A DNA stretch of 64,000 bases from Bacillota bacterium (GTDB taxonomy: Bacteria; Bacillota; Clostridia; Oscillospirales; Ruminococcaceae): NCBI GenBank assembly GCA_023460035.1, contig JAEWRN010000005.1, positions 55,590-119,589 on the forward strand, read 5' to 3'. Every line of letters begins with the position of its first letter. Positions within the stretch are counted from its first letter, which is position 1. The notes beneath the pieces are model-generated. The model had not been told where the DNA came from. It did no database searches and was given only the letters and a program-made list of their open reading frames with translations. The position numbers were made by a program, and so were the translations under genes. Positions 35,901-43,835 of this stretch are shown here, one piece after another.

Positions 35901-38900
35901 GCCGCTGTATTTTACATCCGGGTCCGTCGTCTCGGCGCGGTCGCGAATGCGAATTTCAAACGAGCCGCCCACGCCCGCGACAGTGGGGATAAAGCTAACG
36001 CTTTTTTCATCACTGCTGATGATTACCGTACCGCCCTGCACATTTTGTACCGCATCAATGTACAGTTCATTCAGCGTGTTGTCCACATCGCCCACAATAC
36101 CGGACTGAATAAAAGCAATATCGACAGGGGTCGTTGCAGTTGTGTCGGCAAGGGATTTCCAGATATCCCGCCAGATGCGGGGTGCGTCGTTGACCGCATC
36201 TACCGTAATGTTGACGGTTGCCGTCACTTCTGCCTGCCCGTCGGTCATGGTATAGGTAAAGCTGTCGCTGCCGTTAAAATTGGCGTACGGCGTATAGGTG
36301 TATTTGCCGGTGCCCGCAAGGGCCAGGCGGCCATGCGTGGGCTGGGTGATATCCGTAACACGCAGGCTGGCGTGCGCCGTTTCAAGGTCGCTGTCATTGG
36401 CCAGCACATCAATTGTCACCGCAGTATCTTCGTTTGTTGTCACAGTATCGTCTGCCGCTACAGGCAGGTCGTTTACCGGGTAGACCGTCAGCTTAAAGCT
36501 GGTGGTTGTCGTGTTGTCGCCGTCTGATACCGACAGTGTCACCGTAGCGGTGCCATTGGCATTGGCGGCGGGCACCAGCTGCACGGTGCAACTGCCGTCC
36601 GGGTTTTGTGTCAGCAAAATATTGCTGGTGAAATTGTTAGGCAAAAGAGTGGTGTTGTCTGACTGTGCGCTAACCGTCAGCGGCGCACCCTCGGGGTCTG
36701 CCACGGTAAAGGCCAGCGGCGTGGTGGTGGTGTCCTCGTTGATGTACTGGGCCGCCACCGGGGTGATGCTGGGGGGGAACGACGCCCCGCCCACCGACAC
36801 ATTAACCGTTGCCTCTGCCGTATTACCGTGGCCGTCGCTGACGGTATAGGTAAAGGTCGTCACCCGCACCGTGCCCAGTGTATCGCGGAAAACCAGCTTA
36901 TCGCCGTCCTGTGTCACCTGCCCGCCAACTACCGCTGATGTATCATACGAAGCAATGCTCAGCGTATCACCGTCCGGGTCGGTGTCATTCGCCAGCGGCT
37001 CAAATTCCACCTTGCCCATTTTTGCGGCAAACACATAATCATTTACGCCAACAGGCGGGTCTTGCACCGGGGTCACCGCAATGTCAAAGCTGGTGACCGC
37101 CATCAGCTTGCTGTCGCTGACCGTCAGCGTAATCGTCGCCGTGCCGTTTTGGTCGGCATTCGGCGCAATGTGCAGGGTGCACTGCCCGTTGGCCCCGCGG
37201 GTGATGGTCAGCCGGTCGGCCCCCACCACGCCGGGGGTACCGGTGCCCGCCAGTACAATCAGGTCGCTGGCATCGGTTTCAAGGTCGTTCACCGTGAAAG
37301 TGATGTCAAGGCCGGTATCCTCGTTTGTGGTATAGATATTGCCGGCGTTCAGCACCAGCGTTGGGCGGTCATTGACCCCTTTTGCCGTCAGGGTGACTTG
37401 CCCTACTGATTGCAAATCGCCATCACTGACAAAGTAGGTAAAAGTGGCCGTCTCGTTGGTGTTGGCTACGGGGGTAAAGGTCCATTCATGGCTGGCGGCA
37501 TTCGTTTCTACCAGGGTTCCCACTGCCGCACCCGGCAATGTGTTTACCCCGGTAAAGGTCAACGTGTCGCCGTCAATATCTTTGTCGTTTGCCACAAGGT
37601 CATCCATATCGATGACCAGCGGCGTATCTTCGGTATACTCCAGCGTGTCTGCCACCGGGGTGGGCGCATCGTTTACCGAAGCCACCTGCACCGTGACATT
37701 TTGTGTCGTCACCAAAAAGCCATCGCTCAGTTTCAGCTGCAACACCGCCGTACCGTGGGCATTGGCCGCGGGGGTATAATGCAGTGTCACATTACCATCG
37801 CTGGCACCAAGGCCGTCTAACGTAAGGCTTGCGGCAGGGATGAGCGCTTCGTTTTGGCTGGACACCTGCAGCATCAGGGCCGATGTTGCAGTTTCCGCAT
37901 CGGCAATCGTAAAGTTTACTGTTTGCTGCGGGTCATCTTCACTAATATTATAAACTGCCGCCAGCCCGTCGAACGTGGGGGCGTCGTTCACCGCGGTAAA
38001 GGTAAAACTGATGCTGCGCGTCACCGTGGCAGCCCCGTCGCTTACCTTTACCGTAAAGGTATCGGTGCCATAATAATCTTTTACCGGGGTGTACACATAG
38101 CGGTAGGTTGTCACACTGGCCCCCGCAACCGGCTCAAAGGTCACCGTACCGTGGGCCGGTGGCGTTGTCAGGGTAAACGTCAGTTCGCTGTTATCCACAT
38201 CCGTAACAAAGGTGTTTGCCACCACCGTGTCCTCTGCGACGGTAATGCTGGTCACCCCCTGCAGTGCCGGCGCATCATTGACCGGTGTGACCGTTATAGT
38301 GATGGTCGCCATTTTTTGTACCGTGCCATCGGTCACTGTATAAGTAACGCTCGCTGACCCATTAAAGTTTGCCGCGGGGGTAAATTTAATCTGCCCGTCC
38401 TGCACAGTTGCCGTGCCATTTGTTGCGGTAATGCCGTCACTTACAAGGGTCAGGGTATCCCCGTCAATATCCGTGTCATTGGCCAGCACATCCACCGTCA
38501 CAGGGGTATCCTCCTGCGTTGTGGCGGCATCAGCCTGCAACACCGGGTCATCGTTGACCGCAGTCACCGTTACAGCAAAGGTCTGCGTTTGGGTGTTCAC
38601 CCCATCGGACAGCGAAACCGTCACCTGCGTCGCGCCATTTTTGTTTTCAAGCGGCGCAAGGGTCAGGGTGGCGTTGCCGCCCTCCTGTGTTACCACCGGG
38701 TTTGGCAGCAGGTCTGTATTGGCCGAAACCGCCTGCACCATCAGCGCCGCGCCCTCGGGGTCGCTGATGGCAAAGGTAAGTTCCCGCGTGGTGTCCTCGT
38801 CCATCGTTTGCGCGCTGATTGCCTCGAGTGACGGATACAAGTTGACTTCTGCCGTCGTAGTGGCAGTATTGCCTGCATTGTCGGTTGTAAGCACCGTGTA

Positions 38901-40181
38901 GCTGCCGCCCTGTGTCACCTCAAACGTGTTGCCCGTAATTACAGTGCCATTTGCCGCCACAAACTCCGTGGTCTGCACACCGGCCATCCATTTGGTCTGT
39001 GCAATACCGGAGGGGGTCACCCCTGCCACCGGGGCAACATCCTGTGCGGTGACCGTTACGGTGGCGCCGCCCGCACTGTGCGGCTGTACCTCGGCCGTAA
39101 CGGCCGGGGCAGTTGCATCTACCATTGCAGTTACTGCCTGTGTTGCAGCAGAGGCATTGCCTGTTGTATCCACTGTACGCGCCTGCACGGTATAACTGCC
39201 CTCCGGCAGGTTTACCACATCGCTGTACGCCTGCCACTCTCCGGTGCCAAGGCGGTACTGCCGTGTTTCGGGGCTTTGGCCGGCAGGGGCGGTGACCGCC
39301 CCCAGGGTCAGCGTTGCCGCTTTGGCCCACGCACCCGGCGTGCTAAGTGTCACCGCCGGGGCGGCAGGGGCTTCGCGGTCAATCTGCACCGTAACGGTTT
39401 GTGTTGCAGATTTGTTGCCCGCATAATCCATACTGTAAAAATGCCGCGTACCGCTTTCGGTTGCCGTATAGGCCCAATCTGTGCCCGCGGCTACTTTTTG
39501 GTCATTATCCGCATCGTAAATGCCCTCAACCCCACTGGCAGAGCCATTGGCGTCGGTAGCGTCCTGCGCGGTAAGCTGCACCGTGACATCGGTGTTTACC
39601 CACCCTGTTGTATCGCTTGGGGTAAGCAGCGGGCCCAACTGGTCTGAAACGACAAACGACAAATCACTGAAATCTGCGTAACTTTGTGTAGCAAGATAAA
39701 TATCAACATGGTCCGTACCGGCCGGGATTGAAATTTGCCCGGTCACCGGCGTCACTGCTGCATTATCGGGCATATCGATAACCTGTTGCCCCAAAGCACC
39801 GTTTTCTGCCGTTTTAAATTCAAACGTGGCACTCGCCGCAACGGTTACAACAGCTGACGCACTAAACACCGCTTTCAGCATACCGCCGGCAACCCCGCCC
39901 TGAATGCCCGCAAGGGATACTCTACACTGCGCCACAGCGGAGGAAACTTGTAGTTCGAGCAACTCTTCGCCGCTTAAATCATCCCACATTGCACCGCCAG
40001 ACAGTTGCCAGTCACTATTGGAAACCTTGTTGCTGTTGTACCCCACCTCCGTTGCCGCACGCACCGGGGTACCTTGAAAAATTTGCACAAAAAGAAGACA
40101 CAGGCAAAGGAAAAACGCAATTCCCCGTTTGCCTGTACCTTCTGTTTTACGCCATACCACTTTTTTCTTTTCTTCTTTCAT
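29901..40181 (-). CDS. Giant surface protein with tandem cadherin-like (tandem-95 type) repeats
   Basis: A 3426-residue protein. Residues 1-42 are a basic signal peptide (FFLCLCLLFVQIF, then VRAA). Residues about 150-450 hold Ig-like modules (AQDVAPVAGVTPSGIAQTKW). A long array of about 23 repeats of roughly 95-105 residues follows, each opening with a TPVNDAP-type linker and many with ATTxEDTPVxxDVLANDTD followed by DGDTL, typical of cadherin-like/VCBS-related adhesins with Ca-binding Asp clusters. After a fibronectin-like module and further Ig-like modules near residue 2900-3280 comes one hydrophobic helix (YAALVLGAVLLFLLLLLAL) and a basic tail of about 95 residues. No LPXTG motif. ATG has GAGG seven bases upstream. 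Probably an adhesin or glycan-binding stalk. Confidence 0.88.
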   Translation of the reverse strand: MKEEKKKVVWRKTEGTGKRGIAFFLCLCLLFVQIFQGTPVRAATEVGYNSNKVSNSDWQLSGGAMWDDLSGEELLELQVSSAVAQCRVSLAGIQGGVAGGMLKAVFSASAVVTVAASATFEFKTAENGALGQQVIDMPDNAAVTPVTGQISIPAGTDHVDIYLATQSYADFSDLSFVVSDQLGPLLTPSDTTGWVNTDVTVQLTAQDATDANGSASGVEGIYDADNDQKVAAGTDWAYTATESGTRHFYSMDYAGNKSATQTVTVQIDREAPAAPAVTLSTPGAWAKAATLTLGAVTAPAGQSPETRQYRLGTGEWQAYSDVVNLPEGSYTVQARTVDTTGNASAATQAVTAMVDATAPAVTAEVQPHSAGGATVTVTAQDVAPVAGVTPSGIAQTKWMAGVQTTEFVAANGTVITGNTFEVTQGGSYTVLTTDNAGNTATTTAEVNLYPSLEAISAQTMDEDTTRELTFAISDPEGAALMVQAVSANTDLLPNPVVTQEGGNATLTLAPLENKNGATQVTVSLSDGVNTQTQTFAVTVTAVNDDPVLQADAATTQEDTPVTVDVLANDTDIDGDTLTLVSDGITATNGTATVQDGQIKFTPAANFNGSASVTYTVTDGTVQKMATITITVTPVNDAPALQGVTSITVAEDTVVANTFVTDVDNSELTFTLTTPPAHGTVTFEPVAGASVTTYRYVYTPVKDYYGTDTFTVKVSDGAATVTRSISFTFTAVNDAPTFDGLAAVYNISEDDPQQTVNFTIADAETATSALMLQVSSQNEALIPAASLTLDGLGASDGNVTLHYTPAANAHGTAVLQLKLSDGFLVTTQNVTVQVASVNDAPTPVADTLEYTEDTPLVIDMDDLVANDKDIDGDTLTFTGVNTLPGAAVGTLVETNAASHEWTFTPVANTNETATFTYFVSDGDLQSVGQVTLTAKGVNDRPTLVLNAGNIYTTNEDTGLDITFTVNDLETDASDLIVLAGTGTPGVVGADRLTITRGANGQCTLHIAPNADQNGTATITLTVSDSKLMAVTSFDIAVTPVQDPPVGVNDYVFAAKMGKVEFEPLANDTDPDGDTLSIASYDTSAVVGGQVTQDGDKLVFRDTLGTVRVTTFTYTVSDGHGNTAEATVNVSVGGASFPPSITPVAAQYINEDTTTTPLAFTVADPEGAPLTVSAQSDNTTLLPNNFTSNILLTQNPDGSCTVQLVPAANANGTATVTLSVSDGDNTTTTSFKLTVYPVNDLPVAADDTVTTNEDTAVTIDVLANDSDLETAHASLRVTDITQPTHGRLALAGTGKYTYTPYANFNGSDSFTYTMTDGQAEVTATVNITVDAVNDAPRIWRDIWKSLADTTATTPVDIAFIQSGIVGDVDNTLNELYIDAVQNVQGGTVIISSDEKSVSFIPTVAGVGGSFEIRIRDRAETTDPDVKYSGWATVHLGVSGSASLWPENAWVERDEDSAPYSFDLIPSYIHKSGNFSEITLDTSHLSAATASLVTDVDAQTATLTITPKPDAYTTTTEYLTYEVVDTVNNLTTTGKVYVTLYPVNDAPTITAAAGSQPLADTTLSEDTVVGPYIVDLADVDSSDISFQVYLQNSDADHPVLLDAGVSLQRTGDEVTINLNPVENANGSATVTLAASDGMISTSKSFTVTFTPVNDAPVAAGSTQVVFEDTKDNEFGIELDHADPDGDTLTLSIAEGGAPQHGTASVSGATILYTPASNYNGPDSITYQLTDPDGAAAQATIQITVQSVNDLPVVTGLPTTYATQEDAAAFTLPFTVSDVDGEALQVTMTHTNETLFPGLKLVGSGSDWHLEADSADNAFGTDTVTVTVKDAEGLADATKAITAVVEISVASVNDLPDAQPDSGTTLEDTPVLLDVLANDHDIEDDAAGRALQIIEISVPAHGTVAYSGGKLLYSPAANYYGTDSFTYTVSDSNDGHVANVPVSLQITPVNDAPNAKPDSSTIDEDGEAEIDVLANDTDVENNDLVLVAGGFSALADGSGTVQHGTVDIRSGKVVFAPYDNWNGTAVFYYTVSDQQAENSTSRAKVTVTVRPVNDAPTITDADDATDDWVMNEDEAAAANRTFSFTVGDVETAPQNLIVTLESSNASVFPATAITLQGTEVKTIVLPKPPANWNGVVNITVSLSDGVNTTQKVYRAVVTPVNDAPVLTVQAITTAEDTPKTAKATSTDVDGGTPTYSITTFAVHGTVSINATTGSYTYSPLANYYGADSFVVQVSDGNGGVVTKTVAVTVTPVNDAPTAQDDTAETDEDTPVLISVLANDSDIENDTLSLVAGGITGATGGSAAVQGSQIKFAPALNFNGTAGFSYTVTDGTAQTTAHVTVTVHPVNDAPTLVAPAPSVTEDVTATGSLVGSDVDGDTLHYAATTLPAHGDLTLNTGNGSYTYAPAANYNGPDSFVVQVSDGNGGTASKTVSFTVLAANDTPHAGDGSTTTAEDTPVLFDVLALASDVDADPVLNQDPLLPAASKALSIAPAGFSGVEHGTVQLVSDGGTTKIKFTPTANWNGVESFAYTITDGLGAQATATITLAVTPVNDAPTAVADSVLTAEDSNITVDVLANDTDVDASAALNTYPGAVLDQNLQIVSLAGVDNGTAEITGNKVVFHPAANWHGDESFQYTIKDASGAQATATVSITVVSVNDAPAAVRDTATTQEDTPVVINVLANDIDADTLTDAEVLTITAVSDVTGGNAVISADNKTVTYTPAANNNGTFGFNYTVRDVAGATSSAAVTVTVTPVNDAPVAQDDTATTPEDTPTTLDLLANDTDVDLAQEGDTLTITQVTGALHGTTQIAADGKTVLYTPAANWHGAETLAYTMRDAAGETDTAQVALTVTPVNDAPLAPTLLTPTPSDAYKDGQTVHVTWATATDVDGDSVTYRLEFYDGNTWHTLADGLADTAYDHLLADTKLTSNMVCYRVTATDGVVQVPATGERFIIDNTAPAAVVVTATQGNGSWAGATAQFSLSGGQDLLPFTYAYSTGGNKWVTLASGQKVSFATRTMVYYRAVDQLGNTFAGSVELFVDLEAPVFETSAPTAPTNQNVPITLQLAADPGGRGNDYMLLPDGTRATPQDTIVWSAQDNGSYTFTLVDVAGNRTEKTVTVSNIDRVPPVIQLSSSAAAGRVSTKPISLNIEVTDAASGISSKTISLSGAAGGAMGSTVFSLVSDGTYYVHVTATDGAGNTSTAVFGPFSIDSTPPKVSYKVSDLTAKGGKILLDAPQDATGTVKLTLPDGTVVESTIADFNFTATQSGEYILEVSDAAGNVTRQVITVTLPDDAVPQAAPTRPAETPAPVQAQLNQDSGIVYAALVLGAVLLFLLLLLALRRPVKLEYEGTDRNGKQKRMVKRRFAWRPAEGKTLKIDATRRFAGVTVRLVTVSMTKGFSKRMRKRYVSIWLDNVERAHILVPPQQDERWSHTLPR
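31640..38560 (-). repeat. Tandem repeat array of the giant surface protein
   Basis: About 23 units of roughly 290-320 bp, each recognisable on the plus strand by a recurring GCATCGTTGACCGGGGTCAC-like stretch that encodes the TPVNDAP linker. The units differ clearly in sequence, so this is an old, diverged array and not a recent expansion. Three units depart from the linker consensus (VQDPP near 37050, FPPSITPV near 36770, ANDTP near 32880). Confidence 0.85.
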
Positions 40182-40628
40182 CTATTTACCTCAGCACCAT
40201 CTCTTTAATAGTTTGTTCTATTTAGTATAACCACACAATTGTTTTAAATTCATTATATCAGTAACAAAAATCAATTAAAACTAATTTTATTGTAATAAAT
40301 AACTATTTTAAGTAAAACTTTTTGCCGAATTTTTTACAACTTCACTACTATTAAAGTTGCTTTCGTCTTTGTCATCTTTTGAGAACTGTTCTCATTGTTT
40401 TACCCCAAGCTCAAAGCAAAAACAAAAGGGCTTTGCCCGGTCTTCGCCGGCAAAGCCCTTTTGCTGTCACCACAGCAATTCACAGTTAACCCCTGCCCCA
40501 CTTTTTGCCCGTACTTATTTCTTTCAGTTAATATAGCCCATATACAACCCAGCCCCGCACCAAGGCCGAAAAAGGCCATTTGCAGATACATTGTGGTTGT
40601 GTTTTTCTAATGAAAGGCCGTTGCCCCG
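40182..40628. other. Intergenic region with palindrome and tetR terminator
   Basis: About 450 bases with no supported gene. The AT-rich part near 40225-40260 holds candidate minus-strand -10 boxes (TATACT, TATAAT) for the giant protein gene, with poor -35 boxes. A perfect palindrome, TGAGAACTGTTCTCA, covers 40380-40394. A terminator follows at 40418-40463. The rest, 40464-40628, shows nothing recognisable. Confidence 0.6.
40418..40463 (-). terminator. Terminator downstream of the tetR gene
   Basis: CAAAAGGGCTTTGCCCGG (40423-40440) pairs with CCGGCAAAGCCCTTTTG (40447-40463) with one bulged base. On the minus strand it ends in a U run. It is about 165 bases beyond the TetR stop. Confidence 0.8.
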
Positions 40629-41237
40629 TTATTGCGCACCAAGGCCCAGTTGCATAAATTCGACGTACTGGTCTAGGTTCGCCAGCAGCTGATTTAAGTC
40701 GGCAGCAGCATCGGCGCCGAATACCTCGTCAAACCCGGAAAACAAAAACGAAAGTAACTGTATTAAAAACGCCCGTGTGTAACCAGGCCGCAGCTCCCCT
40801 TTTTCCAGTGCGGCATCCACCAGCTTGGCAAGCTGCTGCTCCCCGCCCGGCTGCAACTGCCGCTTTGCAATTTCATAAATGGGGGTACCCGCCTCTTTTG
40901 CCAGCATACGCCCCAGCTTGTGGTACTGCGGATGTTGCTGTGCAAATTGCAGCCCAAAGCGCGCCTGCACCCGAAACTGTTCAAACAGCGGTGCAGCCGT
41001 TGCGGTGCCGGCTGCACTTTGCTGGGTAATAAAGACCCATTTTTCTTTGGTCGCCTTTTGCAGCAAATACAAATAAAGGGCCTGCTTGTCGGCAAAATGG
41101 TAATAAAATACGCCCTTGCTGACCTTTGCATTTTTTAAAATCGTATTCAGCGAGGCCGCTTCATAGGGTTTTTGCGTAAATTCTTCTAATGCCGCCGCAA
41201 ACAATTGTTGTTCTTTGGCAAAACTTTTCTCTTTCAT
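40629..41237 (-). CDS. TetR-family transcriptional regulator
   Basis: A 202-residue repressor with a TetR helix-turn-helix (ASLNTILKNAKVSKGVFYYHFADKQ, about residues 26-50) and a helical ligand domain. ATG at 41237 has GGAGG five bases upstream, which favours it over an ATG four codons earlier. It is divergent from a short-chain dehydrogenase, with two matching palindromes in the 192-bp gap, so it probably represses both genes until a small hydrophobic or toxic ligand binds. The ligand is unknown. Confidence 0.9.
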   Translation of the reverse strand: MKEKSFAKEQQLFAAALEEFTQKPYEAASLNTILKNAKVSKGVFYYHFADKQALYLYLLQKATKEKWVFITQQSAAGTATAAPLFEQFRVQARFGLQFAQQHPQYHKLGRMLAKEAGTPIYEIAKRQLQPGGEQQLAKLVDAALEKGELRPGYTRAFLIQLLSFLFSGFDEVFGADAAADLNQLLANLDQYVEFMQLGLGAQ

Positions 41238-41252
41238 CTGGGCCTCCACAGT

Positions 41253-41268
41253 TAGACTAGTCGGTTTA
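41253..41268. promoter_or_regulatory. TetR operator, proximal to tetR
   Basis: TAGACTAGTCGGTTTA, a variant of the palindrome at 41376-41391, lies 15 bases before the tetR start codon, where bound protein would block its transcription. Confidence 0.65.
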
Positions 41269-41375
41269 TTTTAGTCTACTCTGTTTTATGTTGCTGTCAA
41301 GCGGCAAACGGCAAAGGTGCTGCCGGCACCCGTAGTTCTTGACAAACTATCAAAGGAGTGCTACTATTTAGCTTG

Positions 41376-41391
41376 TAGACCAATCGGTCTA
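41376..41391. promoter_or_regulatory. TetR operator, proximal to the dehydrogenase gene
   Basis: TAGACCAATCGGTCTA, a six-base-arm palindrome typical of TetR-family sites. It ends 38 bases before the dehydrogenase start. Confidence 0.75.
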
Positions 41392-41429
41392 ATTTTGAGT
41401 TTTTCGATTGCATGAAAGGCTGGTTTTCA

Positions 41430-42290
41430 ATGAAACAGAAGGTATGTGTGATTACCGGTGCAAATTCCGGTATTGGCAAGCAGGCTGCCATTCAGTTTGC
41501 AAGCGCCGGCTACCTTGTTGTGATGGGTTGCCGCAATCAAGCGCGGGGCGAGTCGGCGTTACAGGATATTTTAAAAGCCAGCGGCGGCAGCGCCGTACTG
41601 TTGCTGGTCGATATGGGGGTAAAAGCCTCTGTTTTGGCGTTTGCACAGCAATTGCGTGAACGGTTTGATACCATTGACGTGCTGGTTCACAATGCGGCCG
41701 TGTTTGACCTTGCCCAAAAAGAGCGCCAACTGACCAGTGAGGGGCTTGAGAGCGTTTGGATGACGAACCACATTGGCCCGGTGCTGCTGACAGAACAGCT
41801 GCTTAGCCTGTTGCAAAACAGTGACGACGGGCGTGTATTGCTGATTGCCTCAAAAGGGCTGCTTGCCATGCCGGGCCTTAAAGTGGACTTGCAGGACCCG
41901 GAGTTTGCGCACCGCCGTTTTTCTGTAACCAAGGCTTACTATCAGTCTAAGCTGGCACAAATTATGTATGGGCAATGGCTGGCCGGCAAGCTGGCCGACA
42001 CCCATGTCACGGTGAACAGCGTCCGTGTGCCCGCCGTAAAGGTCGACCTTGCCCGGCATGCCGGGGTTTCCAGCTTTCAAAAATGGCTTTACGGGGTGAA
42101 AAGCAAGCATGCCCTACCCCCGGCACAAATGGCCGAGACTTATTTTTACCTTGGCGCCAGCCCCGCTATGCAAGGCAAAACCGGGGGATATTTTGATGAA
42201 CACCACAATAATGTTTCTGCCGGGCGATATGCCGAAAACCCGCAGAACATTGCTGCCGTAATGCAGCTGACAAGCCGGTATTTGGCATGA
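41430..42290 (+). CDS. Short-chain dehydrogenase/reductase (SDR)
   Basis: A 286-residue oxidoreductase with the classical SDR features: TGANSGIGK (9-17) for the dinucleotide, VHNAAVF in place of NNAG, catalytic Ser141 and the YxxxK pair Tyr170/Lys174 (AYYQSK). The family resembles the retinol-dehydrogenase/WW-domain-like SDR branch (GRVLLIASKGLL, DEHHNN near the end). It reduces or oxidises an alcohol/carbonyl with NAD(P)H; the substrate is unknown. ATG at 41430 has AAAGG ten bases upstream; the ATG at 41412 has none. Expression is probably derepressed by the adjacent TetR protein. Confidence 0.88.
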   Translation: MKQKVCVITGANSGIGKQAAIQFASAGYLVVMGCRNQARGESALQDILKASGGSAVLLLVDMGVKASVLAFAQQLRERFDTIDVLVHNAAVFDLAQKERQLTSEGLESVWMTNHIGPVLLTEQLLSLLQNSDDGRVLLIASKGLLAMPGLKVDLQDPEFAHRRFSVTKAYYQSKLAQIMYGQWLAGKLADTHVTVNSVRVPAVKVDLARHAGVSSFQKWLYGVKSKHALPPAQMAETYFYLGASPAMQGKTGGYFDEHHNNVSAGRYAENPQNIAAVMQLTSRYLA

Positions 42291-42311
42291 TCGTTTTACA
42301 CTGATTTTCAC

Positions 42312-42357
42312 CATACACAAAAAGGATGTGCCCGCAGGCACATCCTTTTTGTGTATG
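42312..42357. terminator. Bidirectional terminator between convergent genes
   Basis: A perfect 21-bp stem (left arm 42312-42332, right arm 42337-42357) with a four-base loop. The A5/T5 tracts inside the stem allow use from both sides, for the SDR gene and the phosphofructokinase gene. Confidence 0.85.
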
Positions 42358-42391
42358 ATTAGCACTGCCCACAAGGGCAGCAATTCACAAA

Positions 42392-43555
42392 TCAGCGAAA
42401 CGAGACAAGCTCCGGCAGCGCGTCGCCGATCAACGGGCGGCACCAGTCTACAAACTGCTGTGTGACACCGTTGCCGCGCGCGTTGATATACTCCTGCGGC
42501 ATTTTGCGCTCGGTCAGCATGACCTTTTCAATCTCGACCAAAAACGGCTCGGCGCTGTAAACAGGGCCATCGGCACGGCGGAACGCGACCATTTTGCCGG
42601 TTTCGCCTTCCAGTGCGGCGCGGCAGGCAAGCTGCCCGGCAATGCGGGCTTCCTCGCGGTCTACCGGGCTTTGCAATGTGGCCGACGCGCGGCCCAGCAG
42701 GCCCGGCTTTTCGCCGCGGGCCTTATAACCCAGCTTTTTGGTGATCAGCCCCGACAGATGCGCGCTGACATCGCCATAGTTGACCGAACGCCCCACCTGA
42801 AACACCGGCGGCACGATGTTTTTGCCGTCTTTGTCTGTCAGCCCCTCGCTTGCCACCACGACAAGGCCGGTCTTTTTTTGCAGCAGGGTGGAAACGTCCT
42901 GCAAAAAGTCGTCTTCGCTAAACGGGCGCTCGGGCAAATACACAAGGTCGGGCCCGTCTTGCCCGCCGGTGCGCGCCAGCGCGCTGGACGCCGTTACCCA
43001 GCCCGCATTGCGGCCCAGTGCCTCCAGCACCACTACGTGGATGGGCATGCTGCGCACATCGGCACAAAGCTCTTGCACGCTTTGCGCAATATAGCGCGCC
43101 GCACTGCCATAGCCGGGGCTGTGGTCGGTGATTGCAATGTCGTTGTCCATGGTTTTGGGGATACCCATCACCCGCACTTCGGCCCCGGCTCTGCGGCAGG
43201 CAGCATACAGCTTGCCGCACATATCCATACTGCCGTTGCCGCCGTTGCACAGCACCCAGCCAATGTTTTGATGTTGGATTATTTGTGCCATGGTGTCGTA
43301 GTCCTCTGGCTCTAAGTGGTCGCGGGACGTACCGATGGCGCTGCCGGGGCTGGTGAGCAGCAGGCGCAGCCGCTCTTCGGGGATCTCTTTAAGGTCTTTC
43401 ATCTGGCCTTTTAAAAACCCGCCGGTACCCCCAATCGCGCCGTAAATATGCTCTACCTGCGGGTGTGCCTTTGCTTCGCTCACCGCGCCATACAGCGATG
43501 CGTTGATGACAGCGGTCGGCCCGCCGCCGTGCAGGATCAGCAGATTCTTTTTCAT
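42392..43555 (-). CDS. 6-phosphofructokinase family enzyme with mixed ATP/PPi signature
   Basis: A 387-residue phosphofructokinase. The N-terminus (LILHGGGPTAVINASLYGAV) and the SPGSAIGTSR segment match the clostridial long-type PFK branch, often annotated diphosphate-dependent. Active-site segments are GGNGSMD (105-111) and PKTMDND (133-139). In phosphofructokinases, Gly after the GGx motif favours ATP, while Lys in PKT favours PPi; this protein has one of each. It phosphorylates fructose 6-phosphate in glycolysis, or the reverse with PPi. ATG at 43555 has GGGAGG six bases upstream. It stands alone between terminators. Confidence 0.85.
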   Translation of the reverse strand: MKKNLLILHGGGPTAVINASLYGAVSEAKAHPQVEHIYGAIGGTGGFLKGQMKDLKEIPEERLRLLLTSPGSAIGTSRDHLEPEDYDTMAQIIQHQNIGWVLCNGGNGSMDMCGKLYAACRRAGAEVRVMGIPKTMDNDIAITDHSPGYGSAARYIAQSVQELCADVRSMPIHVVVLEALGRNAGWVTASSALARTGGQDGPDLVYLPERPFSEDDFLQDVSTLLQKKTGLVVVASEGLTDKDGKNIVPPVFQVGRSVNYGDVSAHLSGLITKKLGYKARGEKPGLLGRASATLQSPVDREEARIAGQLACRAALEGETGKMVAFRRADGPVYSAEPFLVEIEKVMLTERKMPQEYINARGNGVTQQFVDWCRPLIGDALPELVSFR

Positions 43556-43756
43556 TTTGTACCTCCCCATTTGCGGCGCGGCTAATTGCCTGCGCCGCTT
43601 TGCCCCTGCGGGCCATTACAACAGGCCCCACTGTCGGCTTAATAACGGCGCAACGGCAGATAAAACGACCGATATTGCACCGCCTTTGTTACAATTTTAC
43701 CACGCGCACGGCCGGAAAGCAAAGGCCGCTATTACGCCCTTTGCCTGTTGGCACAA

Positions 43757-43792
43757 AATAATCCCCCGGCAAACAGTTGCCGGGGGATTATT
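43757..43792. terminator. Terminator after the AraC-type response regulator
   Basis: A perfect 16-bp stem, AATAATCCCCCGGCAA (43757-43772) with TTGCCGGGGGATTATT (43777-43792), loop ACAG. It lies 43 bases past the stop of the regulator gene on the minus strand and ends the second sugar operon. Confidence 0.85.
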
Positions 43793-43835
43793 CTATTAGA
43801 TACAGCCTCGGCTCACCACAAAAAATCGGTTTCAC

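Noticed and set aside
29901..40181. RTX-type secreted toxin or adhesin
   Set aside because: No GGxGxD nonapeptide array and no C-terminal type I secretion signal; the protein has an N-terminal signal peptide and a C-terminal membrane helix.
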